A stretch of DNA of 43,127 nt, from the NCBI GenBank assembly GCA_963752605.1, contig CAVVYW010000003.1, positions 1 to 43,127 of the forward strand. Direction: 5' to 3'. The notes beneath the pieces were generated by a model, which worked only from the letters and a program-made list of their open reading frames with translations, did no database searches and was not told the origin of the DNA. The first letter of the stretch is position 1, and every line of letters begins with the position of its first letter. This DNA is from CAVVYW01 sp963752605 (GTDB taxonomy: Bacteria > Actinomycetota > Thermoleophilia > Solirubrobacterales > 70-9). Position numbers and translations under genes: made by a program. Positions 15,958 through 23,657 of this stretch are shown here, piece by piece.

Positions 15958-16325
15958 TCGATCCTGAGGATCCGCCCATTCCGAATCGTGTAGACGCTGC
16001 CCGTCGGCGGCCCCACGGCCTCAGCGCCGCTGGACTCTCCCCGGACATGGAGGCGGCCGATGACGAACACCCGGTCACCGCTCTCCTCCAGCTCCTCGAC
16101 CTCCCCCGTCACCCCGGTTCCGGCTCCCGCGATGAGGTTCTCCAGGACGAGGCGGATCCCGCCAAACCCCTTGCGCGTGCCGCGCTCGATCGCGTCCTCC
16201 GGGTTCACCCACTCGACCTCGGGGTCCATCAGGGGCTCGATGGCCGCCATCGCCTCGTCCACGGACCCGCTCGAGCTCATAACCTCGAACAGCTTCCGCA
16301 CGACATCCTCGCCTGAGCCGGGCAT
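15906..16325 (-). CDS. SnoaL-like (NTF2-fold) protein
   Basis: 139 residues. An N-terminal helix (DVVRKLFEVMSSSGSVDEAM) precedes PLMDPEVEWVNPEDAIERG, KGFGGIRLVLENL, a run of strands (DRVFVIGRLHVRG, GSVYTIRNGRILRIEWHYD) and a short charged end, the usual cone-shaped NTF2 pattern. Such proteins may be isomerases, hydrolases or simple binders; the activity is not predictable. It is first in a minus-strand cluster with the PgaC-like synthase. GATACT lies 6 nt before the ATG (16332-16337), fitting a leaderless start. Confidence 0.78.
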   Translation of the reverse strand: MPGSGEDVVRKLFEVMSSSGSVDEAMAAIEPLMDPEVEWVNPEDAIERGTRKGFGGIRLVLENLIAGAGTGVTGEVEELEESGDRVFVIGRLHVRGESSGAEAVGPPTGSVYTIRNGRILRIEWHYDVERARARFEQRD

Positions 16326-16403
16326 CGCGCAAGTATCGCCGCCCCGCCGCCAGGCGTGCAGGCAGCCGGGCGTGCCTCTTTACCATGGGTCCCTGCAGGT
16401 GGG

Positions 16404-16432
16404 TTGACCGCGGAGCGGCGGCGGCGTAGGCT
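16404..16432 (+). promoter_or_regulatory. Near-consensus promoter for the seven-repeat propeller gene
   Basis: TTGACC (16404-16409), a 17-nt spacer and TAGGCT (16427-16432), then 6 nt to a GTG at 16439. The geometry matches a housekeeping sigma promoter with transcription starting at the GTG. It is the clearest -35/-10 pair that I see in the window. Confidence 0.7.
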
Positions 16433-16438
16433 CATCCC

Positions 16439-17984
16439 GTGGCCAGGTCTGGCGGGGAGCGGACCGCTTCCCCAGCACAGCAGACAGCGCGTCGCGCTCG
16501 CCTTCGCCGCGAGCCTGGTCGCCACCGGTGCCATTGCGGCCGGCGCCCTCGGCGCCCCCGGGGACGGGATCCTCGACACGACGCTCGTCAGCCGCGCCAG
16601 CGGGGCCGGCGGCGCGGTAGGTGACGGGTCCTCCCGCGCCCCCTCGATCTCCGACGACGGGCGCCTCGTCGCCTTCCAGTCCGGCGCCGACAATCTCGAC
16701 CCCGACTCGAACGACGCGGCGGACGATGTGTTCGTGCGAGACCTCCAGACCGGCGCGATCACGCTGGTCAGCCGCGCGACGGGGGCCGCCGGTGCAGTCG
16801 GGGACGGGTTTTCCAGCGACCCCTCGATCTCCGCCGATGGGAGCTTCGTCGCCTTCCAGTCGGACGCCGACAACCTGGACCCCGACTCGAACGACGCCGT
16901 CACCGACGTCTTCGTGCGCGACCTCCTGTCGAACACCACCACGCTCGTCAGCCGTGCGACGGGCGCCGCGGGGGCGGTGGGGGACCTGAGCTCCAATGTC
17001 CCCTCGATCTCCGGCAACGGGCGCCTTGTCGCCTTCCACTCGGCCGCCGGCAACCTCGATCTCGACTCGAACGACGCGGTCATCGACGTCTACGTGCGCG
17101 ACGTCCAAGCCAACACCACCGTGCTCGTCAGCCGCGCGGCCGGTGCCGCCGGGGCAGTGGGGGACGGAAGCTCCTCCTTCCCCGGGATCTCCGACGATGG
17201 CCGACACGTGGCCTTCCAGTCCAGCGCCGACAATCTCGACTCCGACTCGAACGACGCCGTCACCGATGTCTTCGTGCGCGACACCGCCACCCTCGCCACC
17301 ACCCTGGTCAGCCGCGCCACGGGGGCCGCCGGCGTGGCCGGGGACGGCAACTCCAGCACGCCCGCCAAGCTCTCCGCCGAGGGGCGGTTCATCACCTTCA
17401 GCTCCGACTCCGGAAACCTGGACGCCGACTCGGACGACACTGTCAGTGATGTGTTCGCGCGCGACACCCACGCCGCAGCGACCACGCTGTTGAGCCGGGC
17501 CACCGGCGCGGCGGGGCCTGTGGGCGACGGCGACTCCTTTGGCGCCACGCTCACTCCCGACGCGCGCCTCGTCGGCTTCATCTCCGAGGCCGACAATCTC
17601 GACCCCGACTCGAACGACGCGGTGGACGACGTGTTCGTGCGCGACCTCCAGGCCGCCGCGACCACGCTGGTCAGCCGCGCCACGGGGGCCGCCGGCGCGG
17701 CCGGAGACGGCATCTCCTTCAACCCCTCGGTCTCCGCCGACGGGCGCCTCGTCGCGTTCCAGTCCGGCTCCACCAATCTCGACCCCGAGTCGAACGATGG
17801 CTTCAACGACGTGTTCGTACGCGAGCTGGTGGACCCGCTGGTCGCGCCGCCGCAGCCATCGATCCAGCCGCCTGCTTCCACGCCTCCGCCAGCCAAGCAG
17901 GTCAAGAGGAAGTGCAAGAAGGCCAAGAAGCGCTCCGCCGCGGCGCCCAGGAAGCGCTGCAAAAAGCGGAAGCGCCGCTCCTAG
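16439..17984 (+). CDS. Secreted seven-repeat beta-propeller with Lys/Arg/Cys tail
   Basis: A signal-like segment (RVALAFAASLVATGAIAAGA) is followed by seven repeats of 60 residues (one of 61), each with the pattern TTLVSRATGAAGAVGDG, PSISADGRLVAFQS, NLDPDSNDAVTDVFVRD, as expected for a seven-bladed propeller of the PD40/TolB type. Each repeat has an Asp-rich NLDPDSND loop that could bind calcium (inference). A Pro-rich linker leads to a basic tail with two Cys. The start is unclear. The promoter points to GTG 16439, which is one frame off the main frame; in-frame options are CTG 16449, or TTG 16404 lying inside the -35. A one-base shift between 16439 and 16495 would reconcile GTG 16439 with the signal peptide. 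Confidence 0.82.
16581..17835 (+). repeat. Seven in-frame tandem repeats of about 180 bp
   Basis: The codons for (T)LVSR or its variants recur at 16581, 16761, 16941, 17121, 17301, 17484 and 17664, so the periods are 180, 180, 180, 180, 183 and 180. DNA similarity between units is high (for example GACTCGAACGACGC recurs in most). The number equals one propeller ring. Confidence 0.92.
17899..17984 (+). other. Lys/Arg/Cys C-terminal tail
   Basis: The last 29 or so residues begin KQVKRKCKKAKKRS, then AAAP, then RKRCKKRKRRS, with two Cys 16 residues apart and no acidic residues. The pattern matches the out-of-frame tail at 1129-1227 and the insert at 7504-7719. Confidence 0.8.
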
Positions 17985-18059
17985 CCCCGGATCAGGTGCG
18001 ATGGGCTGAAGCGAGCGGGCCTCGCACGCGTCCCGTCGCGGCCGCCGCAGGTCCGGCTC

Positions 18060-18065
18060 TACCAT
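18060..18065 (+). promoter_or_regulatory. -10-like element for metF
   Basis: TACCAT lies 8 nt before ATG 18074. There is no convincing -35 and no ribosome binding site; a leaderless start is likely. Confidence 0.4.
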
Positions 18066-18073
18066 GGCCGGTC

Positions 18074-19003
18074 ATGCGAATCGACGAGATCCTGGAGACG
18101 ACCCAGCCCTGCTTCTCGGTGGAGTTCTTCCCCCCGAAGACGGAGGAGGGCCGCCTCGGCCTGTTCGAGACGGTCGAGGTCCTGCGCGAGCTCGAGCCGG
18201 CCTTCTTCTCGGTCACCTATGGAGCGGGCGGCGCGACGCGTGACGGGACCCTCGAGACGACCCAGGCGATCAAGGATCGCTACGGCGTCGAGGCGATGGC
18301 CCACCTCAGCTGCGTCGGCGAAGCCGAGGGGAGCCTGAGGGAGATCCTCGACCGCATCGGCGACGCCGGGATCGAGAACGTCCTCGCCCTGCGCGGCGAC
18401 CCGCCGCGCGGCGAGCCGAACTTCGTCCAGCCCGAGGACGGACTCGCCTGCGCCGCCGATCTGGCCGCTCTGATCTCCGAGACCCATCCCGAGATCGCCA
18501 TCGGAGGCGCCTGCTTCCCGGAGGTGCATCCGGAGGCAGCGAGCCTCGAGGCCGATATCGCCTACCTGAAGACCAAGGTGGAGAACGGGTCCACCTTTCT
18601 GATCACGCAGCTCTTCTTCGACAACCGCGCCTACTTCGACTTCGTCCCCGCGGCGCGGGCGGCCGGGATCGAGGTGCCGATCATCCCGGGGATCATGCCC
18701 ATGACCTCCTTCAAGCAGATCGCCCGCATCTGCGAGCTCTGCGAGGCGAAGATCCCGGCGCCCCTGGAGCAGGCGATGGAGGCCGCTGGCGGGGACGAGC
18801 GGGTGGAGTTCGAGCTGGGGGTCGCCTACGCCGCCCAGCAGTGCGCCGAGCTGCTCCGCGCGGGAGCGCCCGGCATCCACTTCTACGCCCTCAACCGGTG
18901 GCCGGCGACGCGGGCGATTCTGTCGGCGCTGCGCGCCGCGCGGCCGTGGGAGCGGAGCGACGGACAGGCGGCCGGAGTCGCCGCGGGGTCCGGGCCCGCC
19001 TGA
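18074..19003 (+). CDS. metF: Methylenetetrahydrofolate reductase
   Basis: FAD-dependent reduction of 5,10-methylene-THF to 5-methyl-THF for methionine synthesis. 309 residues, normal for bacterial MetF. Seen: FSVEFFPPKTEEG at the start (the Glu is the conserved catalytic position), SVTYGAGGATRDGT, AMAHLSCVG, NVLALRGDPPRG, TFLITQLFFDN, PIIPGIMPM, and GIHFYALNR near the end. ATG 18074 starts MRIDEILE, just before the conserved region; the longer frame from 17912 overlaps the tail of the previous gene and is not used. The gene appears to be transcribed on its own. Confidence 0.96.
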   Translation: MRIDEILETTQPCFSVEFFPPKTEEGRLGLFETVEVLRELEPAFFSVTYGAGGATRDGTLETTQAIKDRYGVEAMAHLSCVGEAEGSLREILDRIGDAGIENVLALRGDPPRGEPNFVQPEDGLACAADLAALISETHPEIAIGGACFPEVHPEAASLEADIAYLKTKVENGSTFLITQLFFDNRAYFDFVPAARAAGIEVPIIPGIMPMTSFKQIARICELCEAKIPAPLEQAMEAAGGDERVEFELGVAYAAQQCAELLRAGAPGIHFYALNRWPATRAILSALRAARPWERSDGQAAGVAAGSGPA

Positions 19004-19011
19004 CCCGCCCA

Positions 19012-19017
19012 TAAACT
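19012..19017 (+). promoter_or_regulatory. -10-like element for the alpha/beta hydrolase
   Basis: TAAACT is followed by 8 nt (CCCTGCAG) and ATG 19026, within the 22-nt gap after metF. This suggests a leaderless start. Confidence 0.4.
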
Positions 19018-19025
19018 CCCTGCAG

Positions 19026-19859
19026 ATGTCGGAATTCGACTACCACGGTGACCGAATCTCCTATGACGAGAGCGGGGAGGGAGAGCGCCCACTCGTGCTG
19101 ATCCACGGGCTGCTGATGAACCGGCACATGTTCGACCGGCTCGCCCCGGAGATGGCGGCGCGAGGCAACCGGGTGATCACCGTCGACCTGCTCGGGCACG
19201 GGCAGTCGGACCGGCCCGCGGAGATGACCAACTACTCGATGGCCTTCTTCGGCCAGCAGGTGGTCGCGCTGCTCGACCACCTCGGGATCGACCAGGCGGT
19301 GATCGGCGGGACCTCGCTCGGGGCGAACGTGAGCCTCACCGTCGCCAAGGACGCGCCTGAGCGGGTGCGGGGAATGATGATCGAGATGCCGGTGCTGGAC
19401 AACGCGCTGACCGCGGCAGCGGTGACCTTCACCCCGATCATGATCGGCCTGCGCTTCGGCGCACCCCTCCTGAAGGTCGTGGCCGCGATCACCAACCGGG
19501 TTCCTCGCGGGAACTTCTTCCTCGACATCGGGCTCGACTGGCTGCGGCAGGACCCTGAGCCCTCGCTGGCGGTGCTGGAGGGTCTCTTCCTGGGCGCCAG
19601 CGCCCCGCACCACGCAGAGCGGGTGAGGATGGCCATGCCCGCCCTCGTGATCGGACACCACGCCGACCCCCTGCATCCGTTCTCCGACTCCGGCATGCTG
19701 GCCGAGGAGCTGCCGAACTCGCGCCTGATCGAGGCGAACTCCATCTTCGAGTGGAGGATCTCTCCCGATCGCCTCGACGACGAGCTGGCCGGGTTCCTCG
19801 ACGACGCCTGGAGCGGGCCGCCGCGGCGCGAACCCGCTGAGGTCGCCTCCGCAGGCTGA
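19026..19859 (+). CDS. Alpha/beta hydrolase, catalytic histidine not evident
   Basis: 277 residues. The fold is clear: PLVLIHGLLMNRHMFD (oxyanion HG), VITVDLLGHGQSDRP, the nucleophile elbow GGTSLGANVSL (Ser), and a late strand PALVIGHHADPLHPFSD with a candidate acid. Where the catalytic His normally lies, after the last strand, the sequence reads ANSIFEWRISPDRL with no His. The activity may therefore be altered, or the His may be supplied from elsewhere (HH in the strand before). The natural substrate is unknown. Confidence 0.85.
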   Translation: MSEFDYHGDRISYDESGEGERPLVLIHGLLMNRHMFDRLAPEMAARGNRVITVDLLGHGQSDRPAEMTNYSMAFFGQQVVALLDHLGIDQAVIGGTSLGANVSLTVAKDAPERVRGMMIEMPVLDNALTAAAVTFTPIMIGLRFGAPLLKVVAAITNRVPRGNFFLDIGLDWLRQDPEPSLAVLEGLFLGASAPHHAERVRMAMPALVIGHHADPLHPFSDSGMLAEELPNSRLIEANSIFEWRISPDRLDDELAGFLDDAWSGPPRREPAEVASAG

Positions 19860-19903
19860 GCTGGCGTTGAGCGGCGCCTAAGCGGCGCTTGAGCCCCCTC
19901 CGC

Positions 19904-19909
19904 TAGATT
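19904..19909 (+). promoter_or_regulatory. -10-like element for the DUF3105 gene
   Basis: TAGATT lies 10 nt before ATG 19920. TTGAGC motifs occur upstream (19867, 19889), but neither has standard spacing. Confidence 0.4.
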
Positions 19910-19919
19910 CACGCCCTCG

Positions 19920-20735
19920 ATGTCGAGCCGGAGAGAGGAAAAGGAGCGCCTTCGCGCCGAGCGGCTCGCCGCGCAGCAGCACGACCAGTCGGCCGCGCGC
20001 CGGCGGCTGATCGCCGGGTACTTCGTCGCGGGCCTCCTGGCTGTGGCCGTCCTTGCCGGCCTGGTGGTGGTGATCATGAACGCAGGAGGCGGCGATGGCG
20101 GCGGCGAGACCGGGGCCGGCTGCGGTGACGAGAACGCCCACGTCCAGCCGCTCAGCGGCGTGACCGAGGGCATCGAGTGCGACGACCGCGAGGGAACGGC
20201 GCCTCCCACGATCCAGATCGGCGACCTGAAGGAGTCTGCGAAGGCCGCGGGCTGTCAGCTCAGGCTCGATCTCGAGGACGAGGGCAACACCCACTTCACC
20301 GACGTGGCCAAGGGCGACCAGCCGGGCGCCTACAAGACCGTCCCTCCGACCTCGGGTGACCACTACGGGGCCAACGCGGAGGACGGCGCCGGTGCCTTCG
20401 CGGATGGCGCCTACGGGGAGCGGCCCCCAACCTCCCGCGTCGTCCACTCGATGGAGCACGGCCGCGTCGAGATCCACTACGACCCGAGCCTCTCCGAGGA
20501 CGAGCAGCTCGCCATCAAGGGGGTCTTCGACGAGGATCCCGACGGCATGCTGCTCTTCCCCGACGGGGAGGCGCCGTATGCGCCCGACGACGACGCGCAG
20601 TACGCGGTCGCGGTGACTGCCTGGCGTCAGCTGGCGATCTGCCCGGCCTACAGCGAGGCCGTCCTCGACGTGATCCGGAACTTCCGCGACACCTACCGCG
20701 GCAACGCCCCGGAATCGGTTCCGATCAGCCTCTAG
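19920..20735 (+). CDS. DUF3105 membrane-anchored protein
   Basis: 271 residues. A charged N-terminal coil (SRREEKERLRAERLAAQQ) precedes one membrane helix (YFVAGLLAVAVLAGLVVVIM, about 38-57), a Gly/Asp linker, and the DUF3105 domain: HFTDVAKGD, PPTSGDHYGA, HSMEHGRVEIHYDP, AVTAWRQLAICPAY. The conserved His residues suggest metal binding (inference); no reaction is established for this family. The domain should lie outside the membrane. Its stop shares the palindrome CTAG with the stop of the convergent sugar dehydrogenase. Confidence 0.88.
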   Translation: MSSRREEKERLRAERLAAQQHDQSAARRRLIAGYFVAGLLAVAVLAGLVVVIMNAGGGDGGGETGAGCGDENAHVQPLSGVTEGIECDDREGTAPPTIQIGDLKESAKAAGCQLRLDLEDEGNTHFTDVAKGDQPGAYKTVPPTSGDHYGANAEDGAGAFADGAYGERPPTSRVVHSMEHGRVEIHYDPSLSEDEQLAIKGVFDEDPDGMLLFPDGEAPYAPDDDAQYAVAVTAWRQLAICPAYSEAVLDVIRNFRDTYRGNAPESVPISL

Positions 20736-22315
20736 CGCTTCTGCTTGATGCGATGGGTGGCGGCGCTCCGGTTCCCGGCCGCGTCGCTGGCGCTGAGGTC
20801 GACCACCGCCCTCGCCTTCTCGCCGTTCCGCAGCTCTCTCAGCAGGCGCTTGGCCTCCTTGCGGGAGAGGTCGAGGTGGAGGACCCCGAGGACCCCACTC
20901 GCCAGCGCAAGCGTGTCGGTCCCCAACCCGAGGTTCTTGCCGGGCAGCACGATTTCGCCCCCGCCTTGGACCATGCAGCTCTCATCGCACCCGACGACAG
21001 CGGTGAGCTCGCCGCGGGCGCCGGCGCGCTTGCCCTTGCGAAAGGCGACGCTCAGGGCAGGGCCCTTCCCGTCGGTGGGAGCGGCTGCCGATGGCAGGGA
21101 GCGTTGCGGGGCGCAGGCGACCGCCCCCGGGGCGGCCTGGATCCGGCTCACGGCCCCGCTGAAGTGCGCGACGTAGACGTGCCCGCACGCATCCTCGCCG
21201 AACGACGAGGTCCCGCCGGTGAGGCCCGTGCTGGCGTTCCCGCTCGACCCGCCGGCGAAGAGGTTGATGGAGCGGATCTCCGGGAATGCCCCAACGCTGT
21301 CCGCGTAGAGGTAGCGGCCGAGCAGCGACGGCAGGGTGGTGTCGCGGACCACGTAGCCTCCGTTGATCGCGGCGTTGCCTGGGCCGGGCGGGTTCGCGTA
21401 CTGGAACACGGGCGGGGTGTGAGCGCCCTGCATCGGTGTGCACTGAGCCTGGCCGCTGGAGGCGCCCGTCGCCGTCGCCTCGAAGCAGTCCCACCCGAAG
21501 TTCGCGCCGCGCCCGCCGTCCGCAGCGAGGAAGTCGATCTCCTCCCAGGCTCCCTGGCCGACGTCGCCGATCGTCAGGTCCCCGGTGAGGCGGTCGAAGG
21601 AGAACCGATACGGGTTGCGGAGCCCGTACGAATAGACCTCGTCGGCCCCGGGGGTGGCTCCGAAGAACGGGTTGTCGGCTGGGACTGAGTACTGCAGCGG
21701 CGCGGCGCCCCGCGGATCGATCCGGAGCAGCTTCCCGAGGAGGCTGCTCCGGTTCTGCGCGTTGTTCTGAGGATCGTTGGCCCCTCCACCGTCTCCCGTC
21801 GAGATGTAGAGCAGCCCGTCCGGGCCGAACTGGAGCTGGCCCCCGTTGTGGTTCGCGGCGTCGGGGTGGGGAATCACCAGGACGTCGCGGCCGGTGGCCT
21901 CGTCGACGTCGGTCGAGCCCAGCGGTGTGTTGCGGAACTCCCGGACCACGAGGTCGTGCTCCAGGGCGGCGTCGCGGGTGAAGAAGACGTAGAAGAGCCC
22001 GCTCGTCGCGTAGTCGGGCGCGAAAGCCATCGAGGTCAGCCCCGACTCGTCCCCACAGGTCTCGTCCGAGAAGCAAACGTCGGAGCTGATATCGAGGAAG
22101 CTCCCCGGCTGCGTCATGCCGTTCACGACCACCCGGATCGTGCCGGCACCCTCGACCACGTAGACCCGGCTCGGGTTGCCCGGCTCGCCCGTGACGTAGT
22201 ACGGCGAGTCGTACGTCTGCCCGCCGAACGGGACCAGCTGCTGGGCGCTCGCCTGGGCGGTGAACGCGAGGGTGGCGGCGACTGTGAGCAGGGCGAGCCT
22301 AGGCATGCAGGTCAC
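20732..22315 (-). CDS. Secreted PQQ-type sugar dehydrogenase (GSDH/Asd family) with extra C-terminal domain
   Basis: 527 residues from GTG 22315, or 524 from ATG 22306 (MPRLALL). The signal peptide ends near ASA-Q. The propeller has the family marks VYVVEGAGTIRVV, GLTSMAFAPDYATSG, HPDAANHNGGQLQFGPDGLLYI, STGDGGGANDPQNNAQN, SYGLRNPYRFSFDRLTG, GDVGQGAWEEIDF and NFGWDCFEA. The HNGG histidine is the probable catalytic base. After about residue 400 a second beta-rich domain follows (PALSVAFRKGKRAG) ending RIKQKR, not part of the catalytic family. It oxidises sugars or related alcohols outside the cell if PQQ is available; the substrate is unknown. Confidence 0.88.
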   Translation of the reverse strand: MTCMPRLALLTVAATLAFTAQASAQQLVPFGGQTYDSPYYVTGEPGNPSRVYVVEGAGTIRVVVNGMTQPGSFLDISSDVCFSDETCGDESGLTSMAFAPDYATSGLFYVFFTRDAALEHDLVVREFRNTPLGSTDVDEATGRDVLVIPHPDAANHNGGQLQFGPDGLLYISTGDGGGANDPQNNAQNRSSLLGKLLRIDPRGAAPLQYSVPADNPFFGATPGADEVYSYGLRNPYRFSFDRLTGDLTIGDVGQGAWEEIDFLAADGGRGANFGWDCFEATATGASSGQAQCTPMQGAHTPPVFQYANPPGPGNAAINGGYVVRDTTLPSLLGRYLYADSVGAFPEIRSINLFAGGSSGNASTGLTGGTSSFGEDACGHVYVAHFSGAVSRIQAAPGAVACAPQRSLPSAAAPTDGKGPALSVAFRKGKRAGARGELTAVVGCDESCMVQGGGEIVLPGKNLGLGTDTLALASGVLGVLHLDLSRKEAKRLLRELRNGEKARAVVDLSASDAAGNRSAATHRIKQKR

Positions 22316-22394
22316 CGTTCAGGCATGGGTTTGGCGAGGGGATCGACAGGCACGGAGAGAAACACAAGTGTCCATGCTGTGTTCCGGTAAGGGC

Positions 22395-23657
22395 ATGCGC
22401 GCGAAGCTGTTCGCAGGCATCACACTGGCAATGATCGCCGGATTCGCCCTGGTGGCGATCCCGGCCCTCTCCCTGCGCCCGTACATGCCCGGCGCGGTCG
22501 ACTTCGAGCGCGGCGTGCCCGGGGTCAAGCGGATCTCCGCCCCGGCGCGCGCGGCGCTGGCCTTGGCCGCCGAGAAGGGCGAGAAGCCGGCCCGCTGGAT
22601 CTCCCGGCCCGTCGAGGCGCCCCACGAGTTCGACCTGGTCGGCCTGGCGGGCGAGCGGCGCCGCGTTGAGATCCGCGTCCGCGACGAGGACGGCTGGACG
22701 GAGTGGGTCGAGCAGGCGGATGCGACGCCGATCTACGTCGACGGCGCCGAGGCGGCCCAGGTGCGCGCGCCGTTCCGCCCCACCGGGCGGCTCCACTTCG
22801 TGAACGTCTCCGGCACCGCCGGCGGCCTCGGCGATCGCCTGCTCCACTCCGCCCGCGGGGCGATCAACTCGGCCTTCATCACCATCGCCTCGGCACCCCC
22901 GGTGCACGCGGCGGCGACGAAGCCCGCGATCGTCACCAGGGCGACGTGGGGCGCGGATCTGCCCTCCGGCGGCTGCCAGCCGCGCGGCCCGGCCGAATAC
23001 GGCTCGGTCAGCGCCGCCGTCGTCCACCACACCGTCAACGCCAACAACTACACCCCCGAGGAGGCGGCGGGGATCGTGCTTGGGATCTGCCGCTTCCACG
23101 TCAACGGGAACGGCTGGAACGACATCGGCTACAACGCCCTCGTCGACCGCTACGGCGTCCTCTACGAGGGTCGCGCCGGGGGGCTGGAGTACCCCGTGGT
23201 CGGGGCCCAGGCGCAGGGATACAACTCCCAGACGACCGCGATCTCCTCGATCGGCGACCACAGCAGTGAGGCGCCGACGCCTGAGGCAGTCAACTCGATC
23301 GTCCGCTACCTGGCCTGGAAGCTCAAGATCAGCGCGGCGACGCCCGCCAGCGGGACCACACAGCTCACCTCCGGCGGCGGCTCGGCCAACAAGTTCCCGG
23401 GGGGGACCGTGATCACCATGCCGCGGATCATCGGCCACCTCGACCTGGGCCTCACCGCTTGCCCCGGCCTCCTCGAGGCGCAGCTGCCGGCGATCAGGGC
23501 CTCGGTGGACAGCCTGCTCGGCTCTCCGGCGCCCTGCAGCAAGCCGTGCCGCCAGTGCAAGCGCTCCGGGAAGCGCAAGAGCTGCGAGCGCTGCAAGAAG
23601 TGCAAGCGCAAGCAGCGGGCGAAGCGCGAGAAGCAGAAGCGCCTTCAGGCCCGGTAG
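22395..23657 (+). CDS. N-acetylmuramoyl-L-alanine amidase (Amidase_2/PGRP type) with Cys/Lys tail
   Basis: 420 residues from ATG 22395. An N-terminal signal or anchor (FAGITLAMIAGFALVAIPAL) leads to a beta domain (about 60-150, EFDLVGLAGERRRVEIRVRD), then a PGRP-type amidase: TRATWGAD, SAAVVHHTVN (Zn-binding His), GICRFHVNGNGWNDIGYN, LYEGRAGG, GHLDLGLTACPG (second Zn His and Cys). It cleaves the bond between MurNAc and L-Ala in peptidoglycan. The last 40 or so residues are basic with seven Cys, some as CxxC pairs (CSKPCRQC, CERCKKC). The gene end overlaps the convergent FemAB-like gene by 13 nt. Confidence 0.93.
   Translation: MRAKLFAGITLAMIAGFALVAIPALSLRPYMPGAVDFERGVPGVKRISAPARAALALAAEKGEKPARWISRPVEAPHEFDLVGLAGERRRVEIRVRDEDGWTEWVEQADATPIYVDGAEAAQVRAPFRPTGRLHFVNVSGTAGGLGDRLLHSARGAINSAFITIASAPPVHAAATKPAIVTRATWGADLPSGGCQPRGPAEYGSVSAAVVHHTVNANNYTPEEAAGIVLGICRFHVNGNGWNDIGYNALVDRYGVLYEGRAGGLEYPVVGAQAQGYNSQTTAISSIGDHSSEAPTPEAVNSIVRYLAWKLKISAATPASGTTQLTSGGGSANKFPGGTVITMPRIIGHLDLGLTACPGLLEAQLPAIRASVDSLLGSPAPCSKPCRQCKRSGKRKSCERCKKCKRKQRAKREKQKRLQAR
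23540..23657 (+). other. Cys/Lys/Arg-rich tail of the amidase
   Basis: This 118-nt coding end gives CSKPCRQCKRSGKRKSC, then ERCKKCKRKQR and more basic residues, with no hydrophobic sorting signal. It is richer in Cys than the tails at 1129-1227 and 17899-17984 and could form a zinc knuckle or disulfides. Confidence 0.7.

Noticed and set aside
15664..16078. N-terminal extension of the PgaC-like gene to 16078
   Set aside because: It overlaps two better supported minus-strand genes and adds non-homologous sequence.
16581..17835. Possible CRISPR-like direct repeats
   Set aside because: Units are 180 bp, contiguous and keep a reading frame with propeller motifs; there are no spacers.
16380..18065. 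561-codon minus-strand frame over the seven-repeat gene
   Set aside because: It repeats because the plus-strand gene repeats; Val/Gly/Glu-rich antisense composition and no domain.
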